A stretch of DNA of 64,000 bases from Allomyces macrogynus ATCC 38327. Lineage: Eukaryota; Blastocladiomycota; Blastocladiomycetes; Blastocladiales; Blastocladiaceae. Positions 1 to 10,900 of this stretch are shown in pieces (positions within the stretch are counted from its first letter, which is position 1; every line of letters begins with the position of its first letter). The position numbers and the translations under genes were made by a program. Below the pieces are notes generated by a model. It searched no databases. It had not been told where the DNA came from and was given only the letters and a program-made list of their open reading frames with translations. The stretch lies in contig GG745373.1 of assembly GCA_000151295.1 (NCBI GenBank), forward strand, positions 48,981 to 112,980, in the 5' to 3' direction.

Positions 1-613
1 GGGGGGGGGGGGGGCGTGCGGGCGCTCGCAGTCAGTCGCGGCGAGCTTGGCGGTGGAGCTCGAAGTCGGTCAGCATGGTGGCGCGCAATTGACTTGGCGC
101 GCTTGACTGCCTGCCTCACCTTCTTGACCGCCGCCATATGTTTGCCAAACAACAATCCCACCCGTGCTGCTCCACAACGCGCTTCTCACGTGCTGCCCCA
201 CTCCCTCCCTCAGCACGCCGCTGCCTCAAGTCTGACCGCGTCGACGCGATGGAACGAAGTGAGTGGATACCAGCGGCGGTTCTGATATCCTGGCGGCGCG
301 CGGCCGCTTTGGTCATGACCAACATGCGGTCTGGCGGTCCCATTACAGCCGCATGTTTCAATCGTGCAGAAAAGATCATGTTCGGCCTCAGTCGCTCGCA
401 GTCCACCTTGTCCACCCCGTCACAGCCCGGCTGCCGGGCTCGTCATGCGTCCGCTTGGGGCTCCCGGTACCCCTGCGCGCCGCACTGGCGTGCTCACCTT
501 AGGGGGCGCGCCGGGCGGTGCTGCTGGCCGTGTTCCTGCTGTTGCTCCGGACGCTGGGAGCAGCACCGCGCCTGCCGCGCGCATCCTAAAGATTTTGAGA
601 ACGGTCAACGTAA
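1..613. other. Left edge and 3' flank, no supported gene
   Basis: The window opens with a run of 14 G, which looks like a contig-edge or low-complexity artefact. The remaining sequence has only short overlapping open frames, with no recognisable domain or splice-consistent exons. It is the downstream flank of the EFCAB10-like gene. Confidence 0.5.
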
Positions 614-1199
614 TCATGATGAACCAAACAAGTAGCGGAAAAATGCGCACCCCTCGTCGACAAACTGGGCCATGGTCATGCTGTCGTGCTGCGGCACGCG
701 GTACGTATCCGGCGCAAGCCCAAGACTCGTCATGGCCTGCACAAACTGCTCGCGCGTCATGGTGCCGTGGCCTGCGGGATCGTGCAGCTGGTAGACGCGC
801 TCGAGGTCGGTGCGCGTGAACAGGTGTGTTGATTCGGCCTGCGCGGCACAACAATGGGTCAGATCCCGTCCAGCTCCTAGAGAATGGAGTGGATGCGCAT
901 CTACCTTGCCCGTATTGCCCACCCGCAATGCGTGCAGCTCGCGCAGCCGCTGGGCCATGAACGCGCGCGGGTCGTCTACGTGTCGCCAATGCCGTGGTCA
1001 GCCTGCGGCAACGCCACGGGCGATGCAAGGCATATCGCTCAATCGCACCGGGCCGGTGGTAGACGAGCAGCGCCATGAGCCGGTGCATGACGGGGGCGAT
1101 CTGGTGCGCTTCGAGGTAGCCTTGTGCGGCGTGCACTTGCTCGGCGATGCTGGCCGGGAGCCCGGCACCGGCGCCGGGTGCTGCAGGGTGGCCATTCAT
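614..1199 (-). CDS. EFCAB10: EFCAB10-like EF-hand/RIIa-type flagellar protein
   Basis: Three exons on the minus strand (1199-1049, 975-905, 838-614) join in phase to 148 aa. Residues about 12-55 form an RIIa/Dpy-30-like dimerisation segment that ends in LLVYHRPDDPRAF. The joined exon 1/2 boundary restores the YHRP..P..F pattern typical of EFCAB10. Residues about 80-115 form one EF-hand-like helix-loop-helix (LYS-type loop LHDPAGHGTMTREQF). The length matches animal EFCAB10 (about 130-155 aa). That family is known from cilia and flagella, and RIIa folds dock to A-kinase-anchor helices of radial spokes. An in-frame ATG lies further upstream, but 1199 gives the family-like start. The gene diverges from its neighbour at 1427 across 227 bp. 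The family call rests on remembered motif similarity and is strong but not alignment-tested. Confidence 0.8.
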
Positions 1200-1426
1200 G
1201 CTTGATCCAGGGCGATTGCTGCAAGTTCCTCGAGGAGGACGATGGGAGCACAACTCGTCGTCGACTTTGTTGATCAAGAATCGCATGCCCACAATGGCGG
1301 TCCCTCAGCAACCGTGCTGATCGCGATCACGTGCGGCTCGTTTCCTGCTGCACCAACACGACCAACCGGCACTCTCGCAGTCGACCACGATTCCACGACG
1401 ACACTGCACCCACCTCAAGCGCAACC

Positions 1427-2207
1427 ATGGGCAGCCAAGCTTCCAAGATCGCGCGTTCGGCCGGATCCGCCGCGTCGCGTACCGCCGCTGAGTCGGGCAC
1501 CGCTGCAGCTTCCAAACAGGCGCCCTCGGTCGGCCACTATGCGCGCGGCGAACTGCCAAAGGGCTACAACCCGGACGCGCCGCGCGGCCAGCGCCGGCCC
1601 AAGCTCGCATGGGAGGTTGACATGACCAAGAAGCCGACGCTCGTCGACGAAGGCTTCCACAAGACAGGTCGGTCGAGTTTTGTCGCTGGTGCAACCGTTG
1701 GCCGACTGCTGACTATCGCAAGCACTGTCGCGTCGATCGTTCAGAGGATCTCAAGTCTCAGCTCATTGCGCGGGAGCTGCGCAGCGTGATGCTCGATAAG
1801 ACGCCGCAGGCCAAGCCGTCCAACCCAACCGACATTGTGCGTGCCTCTGCTCGGCGCTCCCCGGCCGATGGTGCTGTTACTGATCGACACTTTCTCCCTC
1901 TTGATCTCGCGAGCAGAAGACGACCACGACCCGCCCATCGGCATCCGGCGCCCAACGGCAACCCGCGTCTACTCCACCCGGTGTCTCCATGGACTTGCTC
2001 AACCTGATCCTGACCTCGCCTGCCGCGTCGCCCGAAGCGATCCGGGACTTGGCTGCGCGAACCAAGGTCTCCGAGGCCTCGATCGCGGTGCTGCGCCAAC
2101 ACTTTGGTGTGTACCGGGTCCAGGAAGCGGGTGAGCGTCGCGTTGGTGTGTGGGCGGATTCGGCAAGCGCAGCACCAACGGCAGCACCACCGGGTACCCC
2201 TGCGTAG
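1427..2207 (+). CDS. Hypothetical protein, probable N-myristoylation signal
   Basis: Three exons (1427-1667, 1745-1836, 1917-2207) join in phase to 207 aa, with introns of 77 and 80 nt. The N-terminus MGSQASK fits the N-myristoyltransferase consensus (Gly2, Ser6), so the protein may be lipid-anchored to a membrane. Residues 1-40 are Ala/Ser-rich. A central charged block (about 50-110) contains KLAWEVDMTKKPTLVDEGF and a helical IARELRSVMLDKTPQ stretch. The C-terminal part (about 135-180) is helical and looks like a small helix-turn-helix-style domain (ASPEAIRDLAARTKVSEAS). I do not recognise the family. It ends 131 bp before the convergent aldehyde dehydrogenase stop. Confidence 0.7.
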
Positions 2208-2338
2208 GATTGAAGAGAGGGTGGAGAGTGGAGTGGAACGGAGAGTAGGCCCAACGAAATACAAAAACAATGAAAACATTCCACCCGTATTTCTCGCTGG
2301 CCGTCGACGGACCAGCCAGCTCCCATGCCCGACACTCT

Positions 2339-3900
2339 TCACAGCTTGACGCACACCACCTTCTCCTCCGTGAAAAACTCCAAGCTCGACGGCCACCCTT
2401 CACGCCCGACGCCCGACTGCTTGGACCCGCCAAACGGCATCGTCAAGTCGCGCACCATCCAGCAGTTGACCCACACGGTCCCTGCGTGAATCTGCGCGGC
2501 GAGCTTGTGCGCGCGCGACACATTTTCCGTCCACAGACTCGCGGCGAGCCCATAGACCGTGTTGTTGCACCACTCGATCGCTTCCTGCTCGTCATCAAAC
2601 GGCGACACGCACGTAACGGGCCCGAAAATCTCCTCTTGCATGCACCGCGCCTGTGGGCCGAGACCCGTCACGATCGTCGGCGCGACATAGAATCCGTGCT
2701 CATGGCCGGGCACGTGTACGCGGTGCCCGCCCGTGACGACGGCGCCGCCCTCGTCCTTGGCAATCTGCACGTACGACAGCACCTTCTTCATGTGCTGTTC
2801 CGAGACGAGTGCGCCCAAGTCCGATTCCGGGTCGGTCGGCGGCCCGACGCGCAACTGCTTGACGGCGGCCGTGTACTTAAGAATAAACTCGTCGTACACG
2901 GACCGCGCCACGAGAATGCGCGACGTGCACAGGCAAATCTCGCCCTGGTTGTAGAAGGCCGACCGCACGCATGTGGCCACGGCGCGGTCCAGGTCCGCGT
3001 CGGCGCAGATGATGGCCGCGTTTTTGCCGCCGAGCTCGAGCGAGAGTTTCTTGAACATGGGCGCGGCAATCGAGGCAATGCGTGCGCCCGTGACGGTGCC
3101 GCCGGTAAAGGAGACGAGCGGCACGTCCTTGTGCTGCACGAGCGGCTGACCCGCGTTGATGCCGTCGCCAAAAACCATGTTGATGACGCCAGGTGGGACA
3201 CCGGCTTGGTTGAACAGCTCGCAGAGCAGGTAGGCCGTGTGCGACGTGAATTCGCTCGGCTTGCACACGCACGTGTTGCCCGTCATCAGGCACGGCGCGA
3301 TTTTCCAGGTGAGCAGGTAGAGCGGCAGGTCTAGATCGGGGTGGGCAAGGATCAGTCCATGCATCAGCACCGGAAATGCGGATCCAACGCAGTGAGCCGA
3401 TGCGTACTCCAGGGACTAATCAGCGCTGCCACGCCGACGGGCTCGCGGCGCACGTAGCTGAACGCCTGCACGGGGCCGTCGAGCTCCGACGTGTGCCCGC
3501 CCATCGAGTGCTGTGCGGCTGTGGCAAAGAAGCGCAAATTCTGCTCGGCGCGCGGAATGTCGAGCGTCGCGGCCACTTTGACGGGCTTGCCCTGGTCGGC
3601 CGATTCGGCCTGCGCGAACCGGTCGGCATTGTCGCGCAGCAAGTCGGCGACACGCAGCAGCAGTCGCGACCGCTCGGCGCGTGGGGTCTTCGACCAGGTG
3701 GGGAACGCCGCTTTCGCGGCGGCCACAGCCGCGTCAACGTCGGCGGCGGTCGAGCGCGGAATGTCGAGCGCGTGCGCGCCGGTGCTCGGGTTGGGCGAGG
3801 CCAGGTACTGGCCGGCGGCGGGCGGCTCAAAGGCGCCGTTGATGAAGTTGGCCAGGCGGCGCGGCGCGGTCCCGTTCGTGGTCGTCGTTGTCGAGTCCAT
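2339..3900 (-). CDS. ALDH8A1: Aldehyde dehydrogenase, ALDH8A1 (2-aminomuconic semialdehyde dehydrogenase) type
   Basis: Two exons (3900-3408, 3330-2339) join in phase to 494 aa, the normal length of an NAD(P)-dependent ALDH. Visible family marks are SPWNLPLYLLTWKIAPCLMTGN (split by the intron), the FTGG dinucleotide turn, the general-base Glu in LELGGKNAA and the catalytic Cys297 in NQGEICLCTSRI. The ending VRDLTMPFGGSKQSGVGRE is also typical. The NQGEICLCTSRI context is characteristic of ALDH8A1, which oxidises 2-aminomuconate semialdehyde in tryptophan/kynurenine catabolism. No targeting peptide is evident, so a cytosolic location is inferred. A longer in-frame upstream extension exists, but its composition is unlike an ALDH. 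The substrate assignment is less certain than the family. Confidence 0.9.
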
Positions 3901-4618
3901 GGTGCGGGTACTGTTGCTGGTGCGTGCTGGTGGTGGTGCTGGTGCGTCGCTGCAGCGAGGGCGAGGAGCAAGGAGGAGGGGCGGGCCGTGGCGAGGATCG
4001 GAGCGACCAACGGCACGGAGGCTCAACGCGAGCAAACGACGCGCACAAGTGAGTAGCCGAGAGCGGAGTGGCGCAGCACCCCAACGATCCACCTCACACC
4101 TGCCACACCTGTCGCACGCGGTCAGGTGACACGTCCAGTTAGCCCTGCCCATGCTGCGCCCTGTTCCTGCTTCTCGTCTGGCGTCCCCCACTCCGCAGCC
4201 TGACGCTCTTGAAGCGACCTCTGCTTCGGCCCGCTCCTGCCCGATCATGATTGCAGAATACTCCTCGACTCAATGCCTCTAGCATCGCGTTCGACAAGCA
4301 GCAGGCCTCTCCACCCGCCTCTGTGCGCGGACGCTGACTGTGCGCGGACGCCGACTGTGCGCCGACCCACGCCATCCAGCAAGCTCCCGAAGGCCCCTAC
4401 TCTGTGCTCCTATCACTACGACGCGTTGCAAACCCCTTGCTGCAGGGCCTGCTTCTGGCTTCGTCGACTTGCCGACCCGTCACCTCCACGTTCGCGATCG
4501 GACCTGTCCATTATTGTCAATATCCCGTCGTCCCGCCATCACGCGGCGGCATTTGGCATGATCCACCGGCCTTGATGGCTCTCCTGCCCCCTCGACGCGG
4601 TACCCGGCCCTCCCCACG
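3901..4618. promoter_or_regulatory. Divergent intergenic region, ALDH / 7TM gene
   Basis: This 718-bp gap lies between two divergently transcribed genes and should hold both promoters. I see no convincing TATA box, no repeat and no coding exon. Confidence 0.4.
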
Positions 4619-7095
4619 ATGCGGTTCTCTGAAGTGAGCGATGTCATTCTCGAGCGCATCGTCGTCTACGGTCTGGTCTGAATTAGCCCTCGAATATCAC
4701 GTCAAACCCGTGCTGACGCGCCGGGTTTGTCCACTGTACAGAGGGGCTGATTGCCCAAGTCTTCGCCACGTTCATTAGCTGCCTCTGCACCCTATGCTCG
4801 CTGCGCATGTGGACGCGTGGGCCAAGTAAGCGGTCCATCTTTGCGTTGCTTCTGCTCGTCGAGTCCATTGTTTCGCTCTTCGGCGACCTGCTCGACCTCG
4901 GTAATGCGCTCGCCATGGTCGCGCGGCGCTCGACAACGGCCGACCCGTCTTGCGGCCCCTGGCGAATGGCGTTTGGGATCATCAGCCATTGCACCTTGAC
5001 CATGCACCTCGTTTTGGGTCTTGCGCGCGCCGGCATTTTCCAACCGCTCTTTATCCGCGCCAAGCCGTACAGTGCAGTGGGGACAGGACCGTCGTCGGAA
5101 GCGCGCATCACGGCGGCTCGCCACGAGAAAACGGCTCGCGCGATGCACATGTGCTTTGGCCGCGGCTGGGAGCAGGTCCAGACGGACGCGTCGGCACCTC
5201 AAGTCGACCGCGTGCTCGTGGCACTCGGTTACGCGCTCGAATTGCTGCGCCGGATGCTGCTCGTCGCGCTCATGATGGGGTACCCGATCGCCGACACGCT
5301 CTTCCATGTGATCGGGTGTAAAATGTACGGCGACGCTCTTGAGGACGTGACGCCAGTCTACGACGCCGGCGTGCACTACTGGCGGAACGTGTTCCGTTTC
5401 TGGTACGTGCGGCGCCGATGTGATTGCTTTTCAGGCACGTCTCTCATCCTTCTCCACCTGCTAGGAACCTCATTTTCCTCGCCGGCGGTCTGTTCCTGGC
5501 CCTCTACGTCAAGGTCGGCTTGCATGCCCTCAAGCGCCGCAAGGAAGTGCACCCGACCGTCGACAGCGCCATTTACGCGCATGCCTACCTCCGCCGGTGC
5601 ATTCGCGCGCAGGTGCGCGCCGTGGCCTTGATTGTCGTGTCGGTCCTGATTCTCCCGCAACTGCCGCTCTACCTCGGGACATCGGTCTTGGCATTTGTCG
5701 TGCGACTGCACTTTGCGCTCCAGTATGTACGTTTGGGCTCGATGCAGTCCACAATCGTTGCTCACGCTCCGGATTTCGCGATGTAGGATCGCGTACTTCC
5801 ATTCGCTCTCCAAGCTGCTCGGCCACTCGACCTGGATGCGCGACCTCGTCCTTGGCCCACTGAGTCCCGCGTCGGCCGCGTTCTTAAAGGACAGCGTCAC
5901 GCACCCGATTCGGCCATCGCTCATGGCCGTGTCCATGTCGCCCGCGGCGGTGGCCGACAGCGACGTGCTGCTCGCAAATCCGCGCCGCCCGATTAGCGCG
6001 ACCAAGTCCATGTCGGGCTCTGCGCGGTCCTCACGGTCCGCGCGTGCGAGTGCACTTGCACCGGCGAGCGACACGGCAGCGATGCTCGGCGGCACCTCTC
6101 TGACCGCTGTCATGGCCAAGGTGGGCGTTAGCACCAGTACAAGTGCGTCGCCAGGAGCCGGCCCCGCCACAGAGCAGACCAACCATGACGCGGTACCAGA
6201 CCTCGACGGCAGTACCGCGTCGCCACGGTGCCGCGCGCCAGCCATTGCGATTGAAGAACTCGACGAACCCGGTCCCGCATCCACGCCCGTCCCGCTCCTC
6301 CTCCTCCGCCGCGCCGGCCACTCGACCGTCTCCTTCGACCGCGGGTCGGGCCACGTTATCTTCACGCCCGCATCCATGAGCACGCGCGACAGTGTCAGCG
6401 GCACGACGTGGGCGCGCGCGACCATGTCGGCGCTCGCGACGATCGGGACTTCAACCGATCCGGGCGGCAGCGGCACCGTGCTAGGCGACGCGCGCGGCGC
6501 GCTGAACCTGGGCGTCGCGCACGCGCTCTCGCTCGCAGGTCCCGCGTGTTACCTGAACTCGTCGATAGGCACGGACCAGTTTTTCTCGGCGGGGCCCGCA
6601 ACGCCGCACTCGCATTCGCCAACAAGAGCAACGTCGGAAAGTATACCGTGGGCCACGCTCTCACCCGTCACGTCGCACCCGGTGGTGCCTGCTGGGTCGG
6701 CGGCGACGATGGGCGGAGTGCCGAGTATGCCGCGTGGGATGCACACGCTGACGCTCTCGCGTACGCGCGTGAACCGGCGGTCGGCACTGCTGCTGGATGT
6801 GGCCGGGACATTGGGGGACGCACCGTCGTGCGTGCATCGTCGAGACGGGAGTGGCACGGTGCTGGTCGCGGGAACGCCCGTGTTCTTGATGTCGGCGGGT
6901 CCGTCGCTGCAAGATCTGGTCTGTTATGGTGCTGATGGTGCGCACGGAGGCGCGGGTGCCAGCAGGAGCGGGCAGAGTGCCGGCCAACTGAGCGTGAACC
7001 AAGAGGGCCAGCACGGCATGTTGCGGATGGTGATCTTTGACACGGTGTCGATGATCGAAGAGGAAAGAACGCTGCAGAGGCAGTGTCGAGACTGA
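4619..7095 (+). CDS. Seven-helix integral membrane protein with long Ser/Thr/Pro-rich tail
   Basis: Four exons (4619-4670, 4742-5402, 5465-5722, 5787-7095) join in phase to 759 aa, with introns of 71, 62 and 64 nt. Hydrophobic segments lie near residues 18-39, 48-72, 90-112, 180-203, 239-257, 285-303 and 304-322. The count and spacing are GPCR-like, with a short N-terminus. From about 345 to the end the protein is a low-complexity tail rich in Ser, Thr, Pro, Ala and Gly, with basic patches and many potential phosphosites. There is no signal peptide. I do not recognise a named family. Zoosporic fungi carry diverse seven-transmembrane receptors, so a receptor or sensor role is a guess. The exon 3 donor is GTATGT; using the nearby GTACGT instead would break the frame. 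Confidence 0.75.
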
Positions 7096-7611
7096 AATAT
7101 CAGAACTGGGCATCTGAGCAGACTGCTTGGATCGAGCGTGCAATATAGAACATTTGTAGTGGAGGTTGATGTATTCCTGGTTCCAATTTGTTTGAAGCCA
7201 GGACAGGACTGTTGTCGCAAACAATGCCCAGGTTTGGGCGAACAGGTTAGGTTCTGGACCCCAAAATGCACTTTCCGGTTCCTCCCATGGTTGCGGCGCA
7301 TCCTGCGGTTGTGCGAGTGCCGAGGCGCCGGAAAGGGACGGGACCCAGGATCCAGGATCAGCGTGCCAACGCGGCAACGCGTCTCTGTCCCCAACAGACT
7401 CTCTCACCATCTCCTGCCCCCAACTGCTCGCGAGCCCTCCTCTTCTCTCCAGCAAACGCCAGCACCACCACCTTGGACCTCGCGCTGCACGCCCCAGAGG
7501 ACGACGACAACGACAACGACAACAACGACGATACCAACCAGTTGGATCCGTTGCTTTGCTGCACTCGACACGGCCAAGATCTGCTCGACCACAATCCTCC
7601 ACCTCGCCAAC
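7096..7611. other. Intergenic region with ACGACAACG-type microsatellite
   Basis: This 516-bp gap between two plus-strand genes includes an imperfect CAACGA-type trinucleotide run at about 7500-7531. The rest is the presumed 5' region of the HIBADH gene. No supported exon was found. Confidence 0.4.
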
Positions 7612-8728
7612 ATGTTCGCCTTCCACGTCCGTGTCGCCCCGTCAGCACGCATGGCGGCTCGCCGCATGTACTCGTCCGCGTCGGGTATGTCTTCAAGGCG
7701 GCCAGGACTGCGCTGGTGGTGTTGGCGTCGGATTTGCAATTGAGCGTAGCCAAATTTCTCTCCTTGATCCACGAACTCATCCTGAATTCCGCGGCGTAGG
7801 CTCGTCCAAGCCTGTCGTCGGGTTCATTGGACTGGGCCAAATGGGCCGCCCAATGGCCAGCAACTTGTTCAACAAGACGGCCGCGAACCGCGCCGGCTTT
7901 GTCGTCTTTGACGTGTTTGACGGTGCCGTTGCCGACTTCACCAAGACGCACGACGGCGCTGTCCGTGCCTCGAGCCCCGCCGACGTCGCTGCGCAGGCCG
8001 ATGTCGTGATCACGATGCTGCCGTCGTCGCCGCACGTTTCGTCGGTCTACGAGCAAATGGCGCCTGCGGTCCGCAAGGGTGCGCTCCTCATCGACTCGTC
8101 GACGATTGACCCGGCCACGGCACGACGTGTCGCCAAGTCGGTGCTCGACAAGGTGGATGCCGTCGACGCGCCCGTCTCGGGCGGCGTGGGCGGTGCGACG
8201 GCGGGCACGCTGACTTTTATGGTGGGCGGGACCAAGCCGGCGTTTGATCGCGCGAACCCCTGGCTGCAGGCCATGGGCAAGTCGATTGTGCACTGCGGCG
8301 ACAATGGCAACGGCCAAGTCGCCAAGATCTGCAACAACATGCTGCTCGGGTCGACCATGGCCGCGGCCGCCGAGACCATGAACCTCGGCGTCAAGATGGG
8401 CATGGACCCGAAGCTGCTCGCGCAAATCATCAACACGTCGTCGGGCCGGTGCTGGTCGACCGATACCTACAACCCAGTGCCCGGCGTCATGGCCAACGTC
8501 CCGTCGAGCCGCGACTTTGAGGGCGGGTTTGCCGTGCCGCTCATGCAGAAGGACATGGGGCTCGCGCTCTCCGCTGCGCAAGACGTCAAGGCCAGTGTAC
8601 CCATGGCCGCGGCGGCCGACCAGCTCTACAAGAACATTCTCGCCACGCCCGGCTTGGAGAAGAAGGACTTTTCGGTCGTCTACGAGTGGCTCTCGGGCCT
8701 GTTTGTGCGGTTCGTGCGCAAGCCGTGA
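7612..8728 (+). CDS. HIBADH: 3-hydroxyisobutyrate dehydrogenase, mitochondrial
   Basis: Two exons (7612-7684 and 7800-8728, intron 115 nt) encode 333 aa, the usual length. Exon 1 encodes an Arg-rich, acid-free presequence (MFAFHVRVAPSARMAARRMY) that predicts mitochondrial import. Exon 2 begins the Rossmann fold VVGFIGLGQMGRPMASNL (GxGxxG). Substrate and catalytic marks follow: DAPVSGGVGGATAGTL and the GNGQVAKICNN helix with the conserved catalytic Lys. The enzyme oxidises 3-hydroxyisobutyrate to methylmalonate semialdehyde with NAD+ in valine catabolism. Close relatives in the beta-hydroxyacid dehydrogenase family share these motifs, but the presequence and the NCBI-typical YKNIL..G..KKDFSVVYEW ending favour HIBADH. 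Confidence 0.95.
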
Positions 8729-8924
8729 AGTGGGTTTGATTCGAGTTGGCGGATCGTTGTGGGAGGGTGCTCGTTTCTCGTGGAGCACCCGATTGTAACA
8801 CTACATAACCAATCTCTATCCAAATTGCTCGGCATGGCAAAAGAAATCAACGTTGCTCGATTCAGAACAAAAACGTGTGAACATGAGCGACAGGCCTCCC
8901 TCGCCGAAACGAAGCCCACCACGA

Positions 8925-8965
8925 CCCCCCCCCCCCCCCTCCCTCCCTCCTCCTCCCCCTCCCAG
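8925..8965 (+). repeat. Homopyrimidine tract
   Basis: A long C run followed by CCCTCCCTCC-type pyrimidine-only sequence lies just past the 3' end of RMD5, between two convergent genes. Confidence 0.7.
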
Positions 8966-8980
8966 AAAGACCTCGCCGAA

Positions 8981-10521
8981 TCACAGATACACGCGCAGCG
9001 CCTGTGCCATGGTCGTGTCCTGCGGGCAATATGGGCACTTGAACCGAATCGACCCGTTCTTGGAAATGCGTTTCAGCGACTCGTTGCAGATCGTATGCCC
9101 GCATGGCAGCATCATGGGCGGGTTGAGGTCGGTGCCCTGCTCGCGCGAGACGGGGCACGCAAAGACCGAATGGAACTGGTGCCGCGGCGCGAGCGGCACT
9201 TCGACAGGCAACTCGTTTGATGCGGTCCACTCGTTGCGCTTCTCCTTCATGATCGTCGACATTTTCATGATGATTGGCAGCGCCGTTGTGCCGACCGTGA
9301 TCGCCGTGTAGAGCGGCGCGTCGGGGCTCAGGCCGAGCAGGGAACAAAAGTCGCGCGCGAATTGCCGCTCGAGGATCGACCAGGCCGTCGAGGACGTGGC
9401 GCGCGCGAGGATCGTGCGGTAGGTTGCAGGTGCCGTCGGTTGGCCCGCGTAAATGGCGGCGAGCATGAGCGGTTGGATTTCTGTTCGCGTCGTGGGTGAA
9501 TCAGCAATGATCGCAAGTAGGCGCCGAGAATAAGGGCGATCGGATACGAACCGCGGATACAGGCCGGGAACTGGCTGAAATACTTGCGTGCGTACTCAAT
9601 GGCGACCATGAGTGCGGGCGAACGTGGACCGGCGTCGGCGAGGAGCTGCAGGTACCGCTGCTTGTGCAGGTCAAACTGGAGCGTCGAGTCGATGCGGTTG
9701 AGCTCAAATCGCTTCGACTCGGCCCATCTGCGCGTCAATACAGCATCAGTTCACTGAGCACGAGTTTCGGCGCACATGACGGGCTCGGAATGAAAACGCA
9801 CTCGATGGCTGGCCCCAGATCGTGATGCCGAATCGACTCGATAATGTCGTTGAGCGCCTGGAACTGCGAGTTCTTGGCGGGTGCTGCGCTCAAACCGGAT
9901 TCCTATGCAGCGACAGGCAGTCCGTGAGGCACGAGCTCGCAAGTGTCGTCACCGCGCGTCGGCAAGTCCGCACCTTTTGGAACGTGGATGCCAGCTCAAA
10001 CTTGCCCTCGCGAATAAAATGCTCGCCAATCAGCTGCCGGATGAGAAGGTCCTTGCCCTCGAACGCTTGCGGGTTCCATTCCAGGTCGGCCGTGCCAAAT
10101 TTCTACTCCTCACGAGATTCAGCAACCATGCGCACCAGACTTTTAGCGGAGCAAACGCTCAGCGCGAGAGCATCGCACCTTGTCGATGGCCTTGCCGCAC
10201 TTGGCCAAGGCCGACGAGATGTCCTTGGTCGTGTCCATGATTTTGCTCGTCTGGCCCTTGACGTCGAGCGAGAGCATGACCAGCGCGGCCTTTTTGACAC
10301 CCGCATCTTCTAATCGCCGGTCCGCGAATCACGTCAGCGGGTCCAGATCAGCGCGAGCGTATTATCGCACACGTCAAAACCGACATACGATCTGTTCCGG
10401 CCAGTTGGTCGCGGGCGGCCCGGAGCGTTGCAATCAGCCCATCGAGACCCGCCGAAGTTTCGTCAACGTAGGCATGGTGCCGCGCGACAAACTTGTCAAA
10501 CTCGGGCGCGATCGCGTCCAT
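8981..10521 (-). CDS. RMD5: GID/CTLH E3 ubiquitin ligase subunit RMD5 (GID2, RMND5)
   Basis: Six exons (10521-10389, 10309-10179, 10102-9974, 9902-9802, 9727-9552, 9480-8981) join in phase to 389 aa; human RMND5A is 391 aa. The N-terminal helical region contains ISSALAKCGKAIDKKFG. A LisH-like segment (LIRQLIGEHFIREGKFELA) is followed by CTLH (about 165-220, ending LGPAIEWAESKRF) and the CRA region. The C-terminus is a degenerate RING of the RMD5 type: FACPVSREQ, then NPPMMLPCGHTICNESL and FKCPYCPQD. The protein pairs with MAEA/Gid9 to ubiquitinate targets such as gluconeogenic enzymes in yeast. The exon 5 donor must be GTTCGT; the nearby GTATCC would create a stop codon. Confidence 0.93.
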
Positions 10522-10900
10522 GGTGGTTGCGGGTCACACGGCGACAGGTGCGCGTCGAAAACGCGAAGAGAGCGGCGTGACAGCGAGCAGGTTCTTGCAG
10601 CAAAGCGTGGTTCACGTTCCAATCGGTAAGGATGGTCGGGTCAGCCGAGCGAGGTCGCGACAAGTCAGCGTCGCGAGCGGTTTCGGGGTCTCGTGGCTCG
10701 CTGGTCGTCAAGACGGCGTTCTTGGACAGCTCGAGCAATAATGCGCCAAGTGGCGCGCCGGGAGATTGATTGAAAGCAGGTAGTTGGCGAAGGCGCAGCT
10801 CGATTGACAGCGATGGTGGTGTTGTGGTTCATGCCGCTCGGCAATCGTCATCCCTGTGCTGGTGGCCCTCGTCGCGGTCACGTTTCGTGCTTCCAGTGCG
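10522..10900. other. Intergenic region upstream of RMD5
   Basis: This 379-bp gap lies between two minus-strand genes and should hold the RMD5 promoter. No clear motif or exon was seen. Confidence 0.4.

Noticed and set aside
1..14. Poly-G run as telomere or G-quadruplex element
   Set aside because: It is a single homopolymer at the very edge without repeat units, more likely a sequence-end artefact.
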